A DNA stretch of 64,000 nt from NCBI GenBank assembly GCA_036365145.1, contig JAEOAD010000015.1, positions 39,749,001 through 39,813,000 on the forward strand, given 5' to 3'. The DNA comes from Orientallactaga sibirica. Its lineage: Eukaryota; Chordata; Mammalia; Rodentia; Dipodidae. The notes beneath the pieces are model-generated. The model ran no database searches and was not told the DNA's origin. It saw nothing but the letters and a program-made list of their open reading frames with translations. Below are positions 23,521-35,842 of this stretch, one piece after another. Position 1 is the first letter of the stretch. Every line of letters begins with the position of its first letter. The position numbers and the translations under genes are program-made.

Positions 23521-24887
23521 CACTATTCAGACTTCCGGTCAAGATGGCAGCTACCTAACCTCGCCTCACTTCACTGGGAAGAAAAGAGAAGAATACTTAA
23601 GGTTAAAGGGACCTTTTAAATGGGTTTGCTGGCTCCTGCATGCTTCCAGAGGGTGGGGGTAGATTTGCAATATAAGGAAACCACTGATTCCCAAGCTCTT
23701 GGCAGGCGCCACTGCCTGAAAGGTCCCGCTGGACCTGCCTGAGGCCCCTGGCCAGCCAAACACGGAGCACCATTGCAGCCAGGTCCCCAGGTCTGTGGAC
23801 CCACCGAGTGAGCTAGATCTGCCCCACTTCCCAGGCCAGAGCCCCCTGGGCGCGCCAATCCTGTTAGGTGCCTGGGTCCACAGAGTGAGACAGTTTCGTC
23901 CCGCTTCCTGCTCCCCGGCCAGAGCCCCTGGGCACGCCAATACAGTTAGGTGCCCGGGTCCACAGAGTGAGACAGTTTCGTCCCACTTCCTGATCCCGGC
24001 CAGAGCCCCTGGGCACGCCAATACAGTTAGGCGCCCGGGTCCACAGAGTGAGACAGTTTCGTCCCGCTTCCTGCTCCCGGCCAGAACCCCTGGACACGCC
24101 AATACAGTTAGGCGCCTGGGTCCACAGAGTGAGACAGTTTCGTCCCACTTCCTGCTCCCTGGCCAGAGCCCCTGGGCGCGCCAATACAGTTAGGTGCCTG
24201 GGTCCACAGAGTGAGACAGTTTCGTCCCGCTTCCTGCTCCCTGGCCAGAGCCCCTGGACACGCCAATACAGTTAGGTGCCTGGGTCCACAGAGTGAGACA
24301 GTTTCGTCCCGCTTCCTGCTCCCCGGCCAGAGCCCCTGGACACGCCAATACAGTTAGGTGCCTGGGTCCACAGAGTGAGACAGTTTCGTCCCACTTCCTG
24401 CTCCCCGGCCAGAGCCCCTGGGTGCGCCAATACAGTTAGGCGCCTGGGTCCACAGAGTGAGACAGTTTCGTCCCACTTCCTGATCCCGGCCAGAACCCCC
24501 GGGCGTGACAATAGTTAGGTGTCTGGGGCTGTGGATCCAACGAGTGAGACAGATTCGTCCCACGTCCTGCTCCCCTGCCAAAGCCCCTGAGTGAGCCATT
24601 GCAGTGGGGTGCCTGAGTCTGTGGATCTTCTGAGTGAGACAGATTTGTCCCACTTCCTGCTCCCTGGCCAGAGCCCCTGAGCTCGCCATTGCAGCCAGGC
24701 GCTTGGGTCTGTGGATCCACTGAGCAAGACATATTTGTCCCACTTCTGGCTCCCCGGCCAGAGCCCCGGCGCACCATCACAGGCAGGTGCCCTGGGCCTG
24801 TGGAGCCACACTGCAGGTCAAGCCCCACCCATTCCCTGTGCCATCACAAGACAGATCCCACTGAGCCAGTGTCTCTGAACTGGTGTG
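23521..24887 (+). promoter_or_regulatory. L1 5' UTR with 82-bp tandem monomer array
   Basis: CAGAGTGAGACAG recurs at 23881, 23963, 24044, 24125, 24207, 24289, 24371 and 24453, spacing 81-82 bp, followed by about three diverged units to 24800. Left of the array lies a non-monomer 5' end with a YY1-like CAAGATGGCAGC at 23539-23550. Monomer arrays drive transcription in rodent L1s; activity here is inference. Confidence 0.9.
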
Positions 24888-26077
24888 ATGCGCAGATCAC
24901 AGCGAAAAAGGAAGAGCATGAAAAACCAGATACAAATAAATCAAGCTACACTATCCAGTCCTACAAGGGATGTCTCGAAGCAAATCATAGAAGAGACATT
25001 AGAATCAGAACCCCAAAATGAAGAGACAAGCTATGCAACCCTGGCCAAGCAAATAGCACAACTCTCAGAAAGTCAACAAAGAGCCAATAATTATATGAAT
25101 GTTATCCTTGCTAGATTAGACCTAATAGAAAGGAACCAGGAAGGGTTCCAAAAACAGTTAAATGAGCTGAAGGAGAGTGAAAAAAAAGAAGTCCTCAATA
25201 ACCAGATGCTAAGTTCAATGAAGACATAAAAAAATGCAAGGATGAACTCCAAGAAGCATTAAGAAGATCAGAAAATGACGTGAAAAGGGAACTAGACAGA
25301 GGGATGGAAACTATACATAAAAAAACAGTAGAAAATATGAACCAAATTGAACAAACCCAAAACTCTATAGAAGCTCTTAAGAATAGAGTCAGCCAAGTAG
25401 AGGATAGAAACTCAGAACTGGAAGACAAAACAGAAGAAACAGTTCGTGAGTCCAGAAACTTCAACAAGTTCAAAAATTATTGTGAACAGAACATGAGGGA
25501 AATGTGGGATACCCTGAAGCGTCCAAACATTAGGATCATGGGCATACCAGAGGAGGAAGAAACACAGACTAAAGGAATGGAAAGCTTATTCAACAAAATA
25601 ATTGAAGAAAACTTTCCCACTCTCTCAAGAGAAAATCCCATCAAGCTACAAGAAGCTACAAGAACTCCAAACAGACTGGACCAAAGGAGAAATTCTCCAA
25701 GACACATTATCTTTAAGACTCTAAACATCAAGCACAAAGAGAAAATCCTAAAAGCAGCCAGGGAAAAACAACACATTACATATAAAGGGAACCCCATTAG
25801 AATTACCTCAGATTTCTCAATGGAAACCCTAAAAGCCAGAAGGGCCTGGAATGGAACACTGCAAATTCTAAGAACCCATGGTTTCCAGCCACAACTACTC
25901 TATCCAGCAAAAGTATCCCTCATAATAGATGGTGAAAGAAAAACATTCCATGATAAAACTCATCTCTACAAATATATGAACACAAAGCCAAACCTACAGA
26001 AAGTACTTCAGGGAATTCTTCACACAGAAGAAACAAATAACCAATCTCAAGAGCCCTCAAGAAGCAGTCCACATTAA
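24888..26077 (+). pseudogene. L1 ORF1 (ORF1p), one frameshift
   Basis: ATG at 24888. N-terminal basic and glutamine-rich part, then a coiled coil around EQTQNSIEALKNRVSQVEDR, an RRM-like core (RIMGIPE) and the C-terminal domain (ITSDFSMETLKARRAW). A one-base deletion near 25207, compared with the minus-strand relative at 39490, splits it into 24888-25229 and a second frame through 26077. Family role: RNA-binding trimer of the L1 ribonucleoprotein. Confidence 0.9.
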
Positions 26078-26113
26078 CCCCTTACCCTCCAAAAAAAAAA
26101 AAAAAAACCCACA

Positions 26114-29100
26114 ATGACCACAACCCACTACAATATGGCTGGTATTAAATCAAACCTCAAACTAATATCTCTGAACATTAATGGCCTCAATTCACCCATC
26201 AAAAGACATAAGCTAACAGGGTGGATCAGAAAACTGGACCCCTCAATCTGCTGTCTTCAAGAAACCCACCTCACCACTAAAGACAGACACCTCCTTAGGG
26301 TGAAAGGGTGGAAAATGATATTCCAAGCAAACACAAACAAAAAAAGCAGGCGTAGCTATACTTATATCAGATAAAATAGACTTCAAACCAAAATTAACAA
26401 AAAAAAAGACAAAGAAGGCCACTTCTTACTTATCAAGGGAACAATCCAACAAGAGGACATCACAATCATCAATATTTATGCACCAAACACAGGTGCACCA
26501 CAATTCATAAAGCAAAATCTACTTGGCAACAAAACAGAAATAAACACCAACACCATCATAGTCGGGGACTTCAATACTCCACTATCAACAATGGATAGAT
26601 CATCCAAACAGAAAATTAATAGAGAAGTAAGAGAGCTCAACAACACCATAGAGCAACTAGACCTAACAGACGTATATAGAACATTCCACCCAAAATCTAC
26701 AGATTACACATTCTTCTCAGCAGCACATGGAACCTTCTCTAAAATAGATTATGTACTAGGCCACAAAGCCTGCCTCCACACTTTCAAGAAAATTGATGTA
26801 ATTTCCTGCATGATATCAGACCACAATGCTGTAATGCTAGAAATTAACAACAAAAAAAGTACACCAGGAATCCCTCTACCTCCTGGAAATTGAACAACAC
26901 ACTTTTAAACAACAAATGGGTTGTGGATGAAATAAAGAATGAAATTGCAAAATTTCTAGAACTCAATGACAATGAGAACACATCATACCAAAACTTGTGG
27001 GACACAATGAAGGCAGTCCTTAGGGGAAAAATCATAGCACTAAATGCCATCATAAGAAAAATAGAAAGATCCCAAATCAATAACCTGACCATTCACCTAA
27101 AAGCATTGGAAAGGCTAGAAGAAGCCAACCCAAAAATTTCCAGACGGAAAGAAATAATTAAAATCAGAGCAGAAATTAATGAATTGGAAACTAAGAGGAC
27201 AATTAAGAAAATTGTGAAACAAAGAGCTGGTTCTTTGAAAAAATTAACAAGATTGATACACCCCTGGCCAATTTGATCAAGCAGAAAAAAGAAACACTTC
27301 AAATCAACAAAATTAGAAATGAAAAGGGAGAGATCACAACAGACATGAGCGAAATAGGAAGAGTTATTAGGACTTATTTTAAAAACCTCTACTCCATAAA
27401 ACAGGAAAATATGGAGGAAATGAATGAATTTCTAGACACATACCACCTACCAAAGCTAAGCCCAGAGCAGATTAATTTCCTAAACAAACCCATCACACCC
27501 TTCGAGATAGAAGAGGTAATCAAACACCTCCCCAAAAAGAAGAGTCCAGGACCAGATGGTTTCTCAGCAGAATTCTACCAAACCTTCATGGAAGAACTGA
27601 AACCAATTCTTCTCAAACTCTGCCACACAATAGGAGAACAGGGAGAGATCCCTAACTCTTTTTATGAAGCTAGTATCACCCTAATTCCAAAACCAGGAAG
27701 GGACATACAAGAAAGGAAAATTATAGGCCCATTTCTCTGATGAACATAGATGCAAAGATCCTGAACAAAATTCTTGCAAACCGAATTCAACAGTACATCA
27801 AAAGCATTATCCACCTTGATCAAGTAGGCTTCATCCCTGGAACTCAGGGGTGGTTCAACATACAGAAATCTGTCAATGTAATACACCACATAAACAAGCT
27901 GAAACACAAAAACCACATGATCATTTCGATAGATGCAGAAAAGGCCTTTGACAAAATACAACATCACTTCATGATCAAAACATTGGAGAGAATAGGTATG
28001 GGAGGCCCTTATCTCAACATAATAAAGGTTATATATAAAGCACCTAAAGCCCAAGTAATTCTTAATGGGGAGAGGCTGAAGGAATTCCCATTGAGGTCAG
28101 GAACAAGGCAGGGGTGTCCACTCTCACCTCTGCTCTTCAACATAGTGCTAGAAGTATTAGCTCAAGCAATAAGACAGGAAAAAGAAATCAAAGGGATACA
28201 AATTGGAAAGGAAGAAGTTAAGTTAGCCCTATTCGCAGATGACATGATTCTATACATAAGTGACCCGAGAACTTCCATCCCGAAACTCTTAAAGGTGATT
28301 AGCGCCTTCAGCAAAGTAGCAGGATACAAAATCAATGCACAGAAATCAGTAGCCTTTTTGTATGCAAAGGACAAAGAGACAGAAAAAGAAATAACTAACA
28401 TCGTCCCATTTTCAATTGCAACAAAGAAAATAAAATACCTTGGAATAACATTAACTAAGGAAGTGAAAGACCTATACAATGAAAACATAAAAACTCTCAA
28501 AAAGGAAATTGAGGAGGTCCTACAAAAATGGAAAGACCTCCCATGCTCCTGGATTGGTAGAATTAACATTGTGAAAATGGCAATTTTACCAAAAGCACTT
28601 TATAGATTCAATGCAATGCCGATAAAAATCCCAACTTCCTTCTTCAATGAGATAGAAAAAGTATCTCAAAATTCATATGGAAAGGCAGAAGGCCTCGGAT
28701 ATCCAAGCTCATCCTCAGCAAAAGAAACACCTCTGGAGGCATCACCATACCTGATCTAAAGTTATACTACAAAGCCATTGTAATAAAAACAACCTGGTAC
28801 TGGCACAAAAACAGGAATATAGACCAATGGAACAGAATTGAAGACCCAGACTTTGGGTCAAGAAACTATAGCTACTTGATATTTGACAAAGGCCCTAGCA
28901 ATGTAGAATGGAAAAAGGACAGCATCTTCAACAAATGGTGCTGGACAAACTGGACAACCATATGTAGGAAAATGAAACTCGACATACACATCTCTCCATG
29001 CACAAAAATTAAGTCCAAATGGATAAAAGACCTTAATATAAAACCAGAAACTCTGCTACTACTGGAAGAAAAATAGGAGGAACCTTCCATGATATAGGAG

Positions 29101-30000
29101 TGGGAAAAGATTTCCTGAACAAAACCTCAGCAGCTCAGGAAATTAAACAATCACTCAACCATAGGGATCTCATGAAGCTGAAAAGCTTTTTCACTGACAA
29201 AAATATAATAACCAAAGCCAGCAGAATACCCACAGAATGGGAGAAAATTTTCACCAGCTATACAACTGACAAAGGCCTAATTTCTAGAATCTACAAAGAA
29301 CTCCAAAACCTAAACAATAAATCACCAATCAACCCACTCACAAAGTGGGGCAGAGAACTGCACAGGGAGTTCTCAGAGGAAGAAATACAAATAGCAAACA
29401 CACATTTAAGAAAATGTTCAACATCCCTAATCATCAGGGAAATGCAAATTAAAACAACAATGAGATTCCACCTTACCCCAGTAAGGATGGCTAACATTAA
29501 AAAAAAACAATGAAAACAAATGCTGGCGAGGCTGTGGAGAAATAGGAACAAGTCTTCACTGTTGGTGGAATGTAAAATGGTTCAACCACTATGGACAGCT
29601 ATATGGAGACTATTGAAAAGGATGGCCATAGACTTACCAGTGGATCCAGTTATTCCCTTATTGGGCATTTACCCTAAAGGCCCCAAGCCTCAGATCAGAA
29701 ACATTTGCTCAACCATGTTTATAGCTGCTCAATTCATAATAGCAAAGAGCTGGAATCAACCCAGGTGTCCATCACTAGATGAATGGATAACAAAGATGTG
29801 GTATATCTATACTATGGAATTCTACGTAGCAGTAAGGAAAGATGAAATAAGGAAATTTGAAAAAAATGGTCAAACATGGAACAGATCATCCTCAGTGAGC
29901 TCACCCAAGCACAAAAAGATAATCGTCGCATGGTCTCATTTATCTGTCGCCCCTAACCGGATTCCACGTGACCTGTGGCCAAACCTAATAAACACTGAGG
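26114..30000 (+). pseudogene. L1 ORF2 (endonuclease and reverse transcriptase), several frameshifts
   Basis: Endonuclease at 26133-26890 (LNINGLNSPIKRHKLTGW, CLQETHL, MISDHNA), RT at 27740-28759 with the catalytic FADDMILY at 28236-28259 and [12 protein letters not shown], then the cysteine-rich C-terminal region to about 30000. Open pieces 26114-26374, 26591-26893, 26890-27276, 27273-27740, 27740-28759, 28876-29076, 29100-29513 and 29520-30131 lie in different frames. Key catalytic motifs remain readable. Family role: target-primed reverse transcription. Confidence 0.9.
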
Positions 30001-31464
30001 ACGAGACAAGAAGGAGGGTGGGATGGAGGGAGGGTAATGGTGGGAGGGAATCAGAGGGTGGGAGGGAAGACAAGGGGGGGATACAAATTGGGACCCAGAA
30101 GGGAAAAATAATACAAAACCCTTTACTCTGAACAACAGGCTAAAACAGTGATCCTTCAGCAGGCCTACGGAGGGAATACTCGAACCACAGGAACCTGGAG
30201 AGAACATGATGAAGGCTAACTTTAATCTTGTCCTGCTTCTCTTTCTCTTCTCTCTCCCTCTCTCTCTCTCTCTCTCTCCCTCTCCTCTCTATACTCACTT
30301 TCTCTTTTACATTATATATCTTTTTCCTCCCTCACCTTCCTAGGTGCAGACTTATAACTCCCAGTGCCAGCAAGGGGCTAACTTCCACAATGAGCTGTTG
30401 ATCTGAAACACCTACAAGGTTTCCCAAAAATGACAGACTTCTGTCAGAGTACTTGGTGACCCACCAAAGGTTAATGGTAAGACCCTACTGTCGAAGACAG
30501 CATACGTGTGTAAGACCAAACACAGAGAGACCTGGCCAGAATCTGGAAGAAGGTCAGTCCCCAGACAGTTAGCGAGTCTAGTACCAGAGGGTGCTACATG
30601 AGCAACTGGGGGAAAATGTCTGACATTGGTCCAAACAACTTGCAGTCTAAGATACCCAGCAGGAAACCATCTGACGTAATGCTCATACAAGTGCAGTAGT
30701 GGCAAACAGCCATGGGGGGTAACCAACTGTTCTTGATTTGGCTAATAGATCCACTCAGTGGAGTGGAACTCATTGCTGGAACTGGGAAATAAGTCAAAGC
30801 CATGTACAAAAAATGAGCTCAGTCTCCAAGATCTAGTGGCCACCAAATGTGGGCTAGAAGAGAGCCAATGCATATAAAGTTCCCTCCAAAACATATATGG
30901 TTATCCCTTCTATCTAGTACTAACTTCTCTCTCCGTTGGAGAATTTGCTTATCTCTTTTCAGGTGGACAATGAACCTGAAGGGAGGATCAGCTAACCACA
31001 CCTCACCAGCTGAAACCATAGAAAAATGCAGGGGAAGGGCAAGAATACAGCGCTCAAGGCGATCACAACACCAGAAAAAGGCTGAAGGAGATAAATACAG
31101 AGAACATCCAACTCCAGTCATTAGCCAGATATCCAGAGACACAGAGGCTCCCAAAACCTCATCAAGGAAGCAGAACTAAAATGACCCCAATGTGGCTCAG
31201 GGAAACTCGCGGAAGAGGGGGCGGAAAGATTGTTAGAGTCACAAGTTGGGGCATTATGCACAGAGACTGGGGCCTATCCACCAGAACTCTTGAGCAAACT
31301 CACAATGCATGATAAACATTCCCCATTGATGAGGGCCCCTTTGAAAGTGGGAGGAAGGGGAGGAGGACAATGGAACCAATACTATGAATGTAAAATCAGA
31401 ATAATATAAATAAAAAATATATATTGATAAAAAAAATAAAAAAATAAAAAAACAAAATATCAAA
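30001..31464 (+). repeat. L1 3' UTR and tail of the 23.5 kb L1
   Basis: Contains a G-rich stretch at 29998-30090, a long CT tract at 30235-30292 and the same 3' blocks as other young 3' ends here; ends in A-rich sequence from about 31400. Confidence 0.88.
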
Positions 31465-31631
31465 AAAAAGGAATAAAAATAGGAAAGAAAGAAGGAAAAA
31501 AATTTCTTTATTTGCAGATGACATCATTCTATATTTAAAATACCCTACAGAATATTACACAAAACCAGATCTAATAAACACTTTCAGTAAAATTACAGGA
31601 TATAAAATCAACACATAAAATTAGTAATTTT
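31465..31631 (+). repeat. Ancient L1 RT segment, right part
   Basis: Continuation of 23051-23504: GCAGATGACATCATTCTATA encodes an ADDIILY RT core; ends where a minus-strand L1 3' end begins. Confidence 0.8.
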
Positions 31632-31921
31632 TTTGTTTATATTATTCTAATTTTACATTCATATTGGTGACTCCATTATCCTCCTCCCTGTCCTCCCCCC
31701 TCCAAAGGGACCCTCATCAATGGGGAATGAGGGTCATGCATTGTGGGGGTAGTCAAGAGTTATGGGGGATAGGCCAAGTCTCTGTGCATAATGACCCAAT
31801 TTATGGCTCTAACACTCTTTCCACCCCCTCTTCCACGAATTTCCCTGAGCCACATTGGGATCATTTTAGTTCTACTTCAATGGTGAGGTTTTGGGAGCCT
31901 CCGTGTCTCTGGATACATTTT
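31632..31921 (-). repeat. L1 3' UTR, 5'-truncated, minus strand
   Basis: Reverse complement of the last 290 bp of the young L1 3' UTR (CCCTCATCAATGGGGAATG). Confidence 0.85.
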
Positions 31922-32085
31922 TAGAGGGTTCAGTTCATGGTGGGCTTGGTCTATCCTGTGGGCTTGTGGTGAGGCAGAACACTGTTGTGACAGGAATGTG
32001 TGGTGGAGGAGGCTCCTCACCTCATGGTGGCTGGGAAGCAGAGAGAGAAGACAGACACAAATTCACCCATCAAAAATATGCCCTA
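31922..32085. repeat. Unclassified 164-bp repeat-like segment
   Basis: GGTTCAGTTCATGGTGGGC to CAAATTCACCCATC; it has the look of a mammalian interspersed repeat but I cannot name it. Confidence 0.35.
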
Positions 32086-32340
32086 GTAGCCCAGTAAGGG
32101 AACAACTGGATCTGTTGGTAGGTCTATAGTCATCCTTTTCAGGAATCTCCATATAGCGTTCCATAATGGTTGAACCATTTTACATTCCTACCAACAGTGA
32201 AAACTTTTTCCTATTTCTCCACAGCCTCACCAGCATTTGTTTTCATTTTTTTTTAATGTTAGCCATCCTTACTGAGGTAAGGTGGAATCTCATAGTTGCT
32301 TTAATTTGCATTTCCCTGATGATTAGGGATGTTGAACATT
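32086..32340 (-). repeat. L1 late-ORF2 fragment, minus strand
   Basis: Matches reverse complement of 29405-29660 in the full-length L1 (TCACCAGCATTTGTT; TTGCATTTCCCTGATGATTAGG). Confidence 0.88.
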
Positions 32341-34084
32341 TTCTTTTTTCTTTTTTTTTTTTTTTATGCCTTTTTTTATTAGTTACCTATATAATGTGCA
32401 TAGAGCCATGACTGTTAGCCTTCTCCCTGCCCTTCCCCCTTGGGGATTGTGGGTCTTGCATTGTGGGGGTAGCCATCAGTTATGGGGGAGAGGCAATGTC
32501 TCTGTGCATAGTGACCCAACTTATAGCTCTAACAATCTTTCCGCCCCCTCTTCTGCAAATTTCCCTAAGTCATGTTGGGTTCATTTTAGGTCTATTTCAG
32601 TGATGAGGTCACGGGAATCTCTGTGTCTCTGGATCTCTGGTTTGGTAGGGGTTGAGTGTTCTCTGTGTCTATCTCCTTCACCCCTCTGCTGATACCTGGT
32701 TCACTGAGAAAGCAACACTCTTGCTCATTTCCCCAATTATTCTATGGTTTCAGCTCGTGCCCTGGTGAGGTGCGATGGGCTGATTCTCTCCTCAGGTTCT
32801 AATACATCTGAAAAAGAGAAGCAAATTCTCCAACAGAGAGTGAGGTCAGTGCAAGGTATATGGATAGCCATTATCATTTTAGAGTGAATTTAACGGGTGT
32901 AGACCCTCTTGTATCCCACTATTGGTGGGAGCTTGATATTGGAGGGTGAACTCATTTTTGGGTATGGCTCTGACATGTTTTCCAGTTCCAGGTATGGGTT
33001 CTGTTCCACTGAGCGGATCCTTTAGCCAAATCAAAAGGAGTTGATAATCCACCATGGCTGTGTGCCACTATTGCATTTGTGTGAGAATCATGTCAGGTTG
33101 ATTGCTGCTGGGAAGTTTACATCTTGAGTTGCTTAGACAGATGTTGGTCATTTTCCCTCAGTTGCTCATGTAGTACCTTCTGCACTAGAAAAGCTAACTG
33201 TCTGAGGACTGTCTCTTCCAGATTCCAGCCACGTCACTCCATGTTCCATCCCAATAGCATATGGTGTCTTCGGCAATAGGGTCTTACCATTAACCTTTGG
33301 TGGGTCATCAAGTACTCTGACAGAAATCTGTCTTCTTTTGGGAAACCTTGTAGGTCTCACTGATCAACAGCTCATTGTGGATGTTGACCACATGCTGGTA
33401 CTGGGAGTTACAGGTCAGTGCCATGGGAAAAGAAGGAAGAAAAATATAGGTAGTATGCAAGAGAAAGAGAGAGAAGAATAAGAAGAGGGGATGAGAGAGA
33501 GGAACAGAAGGTTGAGGTTAGTCTTCATCCTACCCTCTCGAGGCCCCTGTGATTCAGATATTCTCTCTAAGCACCTGATGAAGGATCAGCCTTTTAGTGC
33601 ATCTTACAAGTTATAAGATTTTTTGGTACCATTTCCAATTGGGTCCAGTTTTTTGACCCCCTTACCCTCCTTTCCCTCCCCACCATCCCTATTATCCAGT
33701 CCTAAAAATGTTTCTTAGGTGTGTCAGCATTTCAGACAAATTCAGGTTAGGAGCCATGGATTAGTGAGACCATGCGACGCTTATCTTTCTGTGATTGGGT
33801 GAGTTCACTGAGATTGATTTGTTCCAACTTTAACCATTTTTCTTCAAATTGCATTGTGTCATTTTTTCTTACTGCTATGTAGAATTCCATTGTGTAGATA
33901 TACAACATCTTAGTTATCCATTCATCTAATGATGGACATTTGGGTTGATTCCAGCTCTTAGCTATTATGAACTGAGCAGCTATAAACATGGTTGAGCAAA
34001 TACCTCTGAACTGAGGCTTGGAGCTCTTAGGGTAAATGCCCAGTAAGGGAATAACTGGGTCTGCTGCTACCTCTATGGTCATCC

Positions 34085-34327
34085 TTTTTTTAAAAAAATT
34101 GTTTATTTTTATTTAGTTATTTGAAAGTAACAGAGAGAGAAAGAGGGAAAGAGAGACAGAAAGAGAGAGAATGGGCACACCAGGGCCTCCAGCCACTGCA
34201 AACGAACTCCAGATGCATGTGACACCTTGTGTATATGACTTATGTGGGTACTGGGGAATCGAGGCTTGAACTAGGGTCCTTAGGCTTCAAAGGAAAGCTC
34301 TTAACCACTAAGACATCTCTCCAGCCC
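34085..34327 (-). repeat. ID/B4-like SINE in L1 ORF2
   Basis: Reverse orientation, T-rich end, (GA)n, CCACTGCAAACGAACTCCAG, ending ATCTCTCCAGCCC; L1 reading resumes with CATCCTTTTTAGGAG. Confidence 0.92.
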
Positions 34328-35608
34328 CTATGCTCATCCTTTTTAGGAGTTTCCATATTGCTTTCCATAGTGGTTGTACCAGCTTACATTCCCACCAACA
34401 GTGAATGAGGGTTCCTATTTCTCTACAACCTCACCAGCATTTGTTGTCATTAGATTTTTTTAATGTTTGATATCCTTATTGGGGTAAAGTGGAATCTCAT
34501 AGTTGTTTTAATTTGCATTTCCCTGATGATTAGGGATGTTGAACATTTTAAGTGTGTGTTTGCCATTTGTATTTCTTCCTCTGAGAACTCCCTGTGTAGT
34601 TCTCTGCCCCATTTTGTGAGTGGGTTGTTTGAGTTTTTATTATTTAGGTTTTTGAGTTCTTTGTAGATTCTAGAAATTAGGCCTCTGTCTGATGTGTATC
34701 CAGCAAAAATTTTCTCCCATTCTGTGGATAATCTATTGGCTATGCTTACTATATGTTTGTGAAAAAGTTTTCAGCTTTATGAGATCCCAATGGTTGAATG
34801 ATTGTTTTATCTCCTGAGCTACTGGGGTTTGTTCAGGAAGTCTTTTCCTACTCCTATATCATAGAAAGTTCCTCCTATTTTTTCTTCCAGTAGTAGCAGT
34901 GTTTCTGGTCTTATATTGAGGTCTTTGATCCATTTGGACTTAATTTTTGTGCACATTGAGATGTGTAGATCAAGTTTCATTTTCCTGCACATGGTTTTCC
35001 AGTTTGTCCAGCACCATTTGTGGAAGATGCTGTCTTTGTTCCAGTCTATATTCTTTGGGCCTTTGTCAAATATCAAGTAGCTGTAGTTACTTGATCCAAA
35101 GTCTGGGTCCTCAATTCTATTCCATTGGTCTATAATCCTGTTTTTATGCCAGTACCATGTTGTTTTTATTACAATGGCTTTGTAGTATAGCTTTAGATCA
35201 GGTATGGTGATGCCTCCAGAGGTGTTTCTTTTGCTGAGGATATGCTTGGATATCTGAGGCCTTCTGCCTTTCCATATGAATTTTGAGATCATTTTTTATA
35301 CCTCTATGAAGAAAGATGTTGGGATTTTTATTGTTATTGCATTAAATCTATATATATTGCTTTTGGTAGGATTGCCATTCTCACAATGTTAATTTTGCCT
35401 GTCCAGGAGCATTGGAGGTCTTTCCATTTTCTCAAGTCCTCCTCAATTTTTTTTCTTGAGTGTTTTTATGTTTTCATTGTAAAGGTCTTTCACCTCCTTG
35501 GTTAATGTTATTCCAAGGTATTTTTTTTTTGATGCCATTAAAAATGGGAAAATGTCACTTATTTCTTTCTCTGTATTTTTGTCTTTTGCATATAGAAAGG
35601 CTACTGAA

Positions 35609-35842
35609 TTTTAAAAAATATTTTACTATTTATTTATTTGTTTATTTGAGAGAGATACAGAAATAGGCAGGTAGAGAGTGAGAATGGGCATGCCAAGGCC
35701 TCCAGCCACTACAAATGAACTCCAGATGCATGCACTCCCTCGTGCTTCTGGCTTACATGGGTCCTGGAGAATCAAGCCTCGAACCAGGGTCCTTAGGCTC
35801 CACAGGCAGGTGTTTAACCACTAAGCAATCTCTCCAGCCCCC
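35609..35842 (-). repeat. ID/B4-like SINE in L1 RT domain
   Basis: Reverse orientation; T-rich end at 35609, ends AATCTCTCCAGCCCCC; splits the ORF2 sequence that encodes the stretch after the RT core. Confidence 0.92.

Larger units (their letters stand above)
23521..31464 (+). mobile_element. Full-length L1 (7944 bp) with target-site duplications
   Basis: Flanked by AAAAAGGAATAATAAT (23505-23520) and AAAAAGGAATAAAAAT (31465-31480). Order: 5' end with CAAGATGGC (23539), 5' UTR with 82-bp monomers, ORF1, ORF2, 3' UTR, AATAAA-type A-rich tail. Both ORFs are damaged by small indels, so it is not competent, but damage is light compared with the other L1s here. The element is a member of the same family as 31.6-40.4 kb. 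Confidence 0.93.

Noticed and set aside
23795..24828. Evenly spaced repeats that could suggest a CRISPR array, and long overlapping open frames on both strands there
   Set aside because: Whole 82-bp units are repeated with no unique spacers, in front of an L1 ORF1; this is a monomeric L1 promoter, and the open frames arise because 82-bp GC-rich units lack stops.
30819..31179. Overlapping 110-codon open frames on both strands
   Set aside because: They lie in an L1 3' UTR, which is non-coding in this family.
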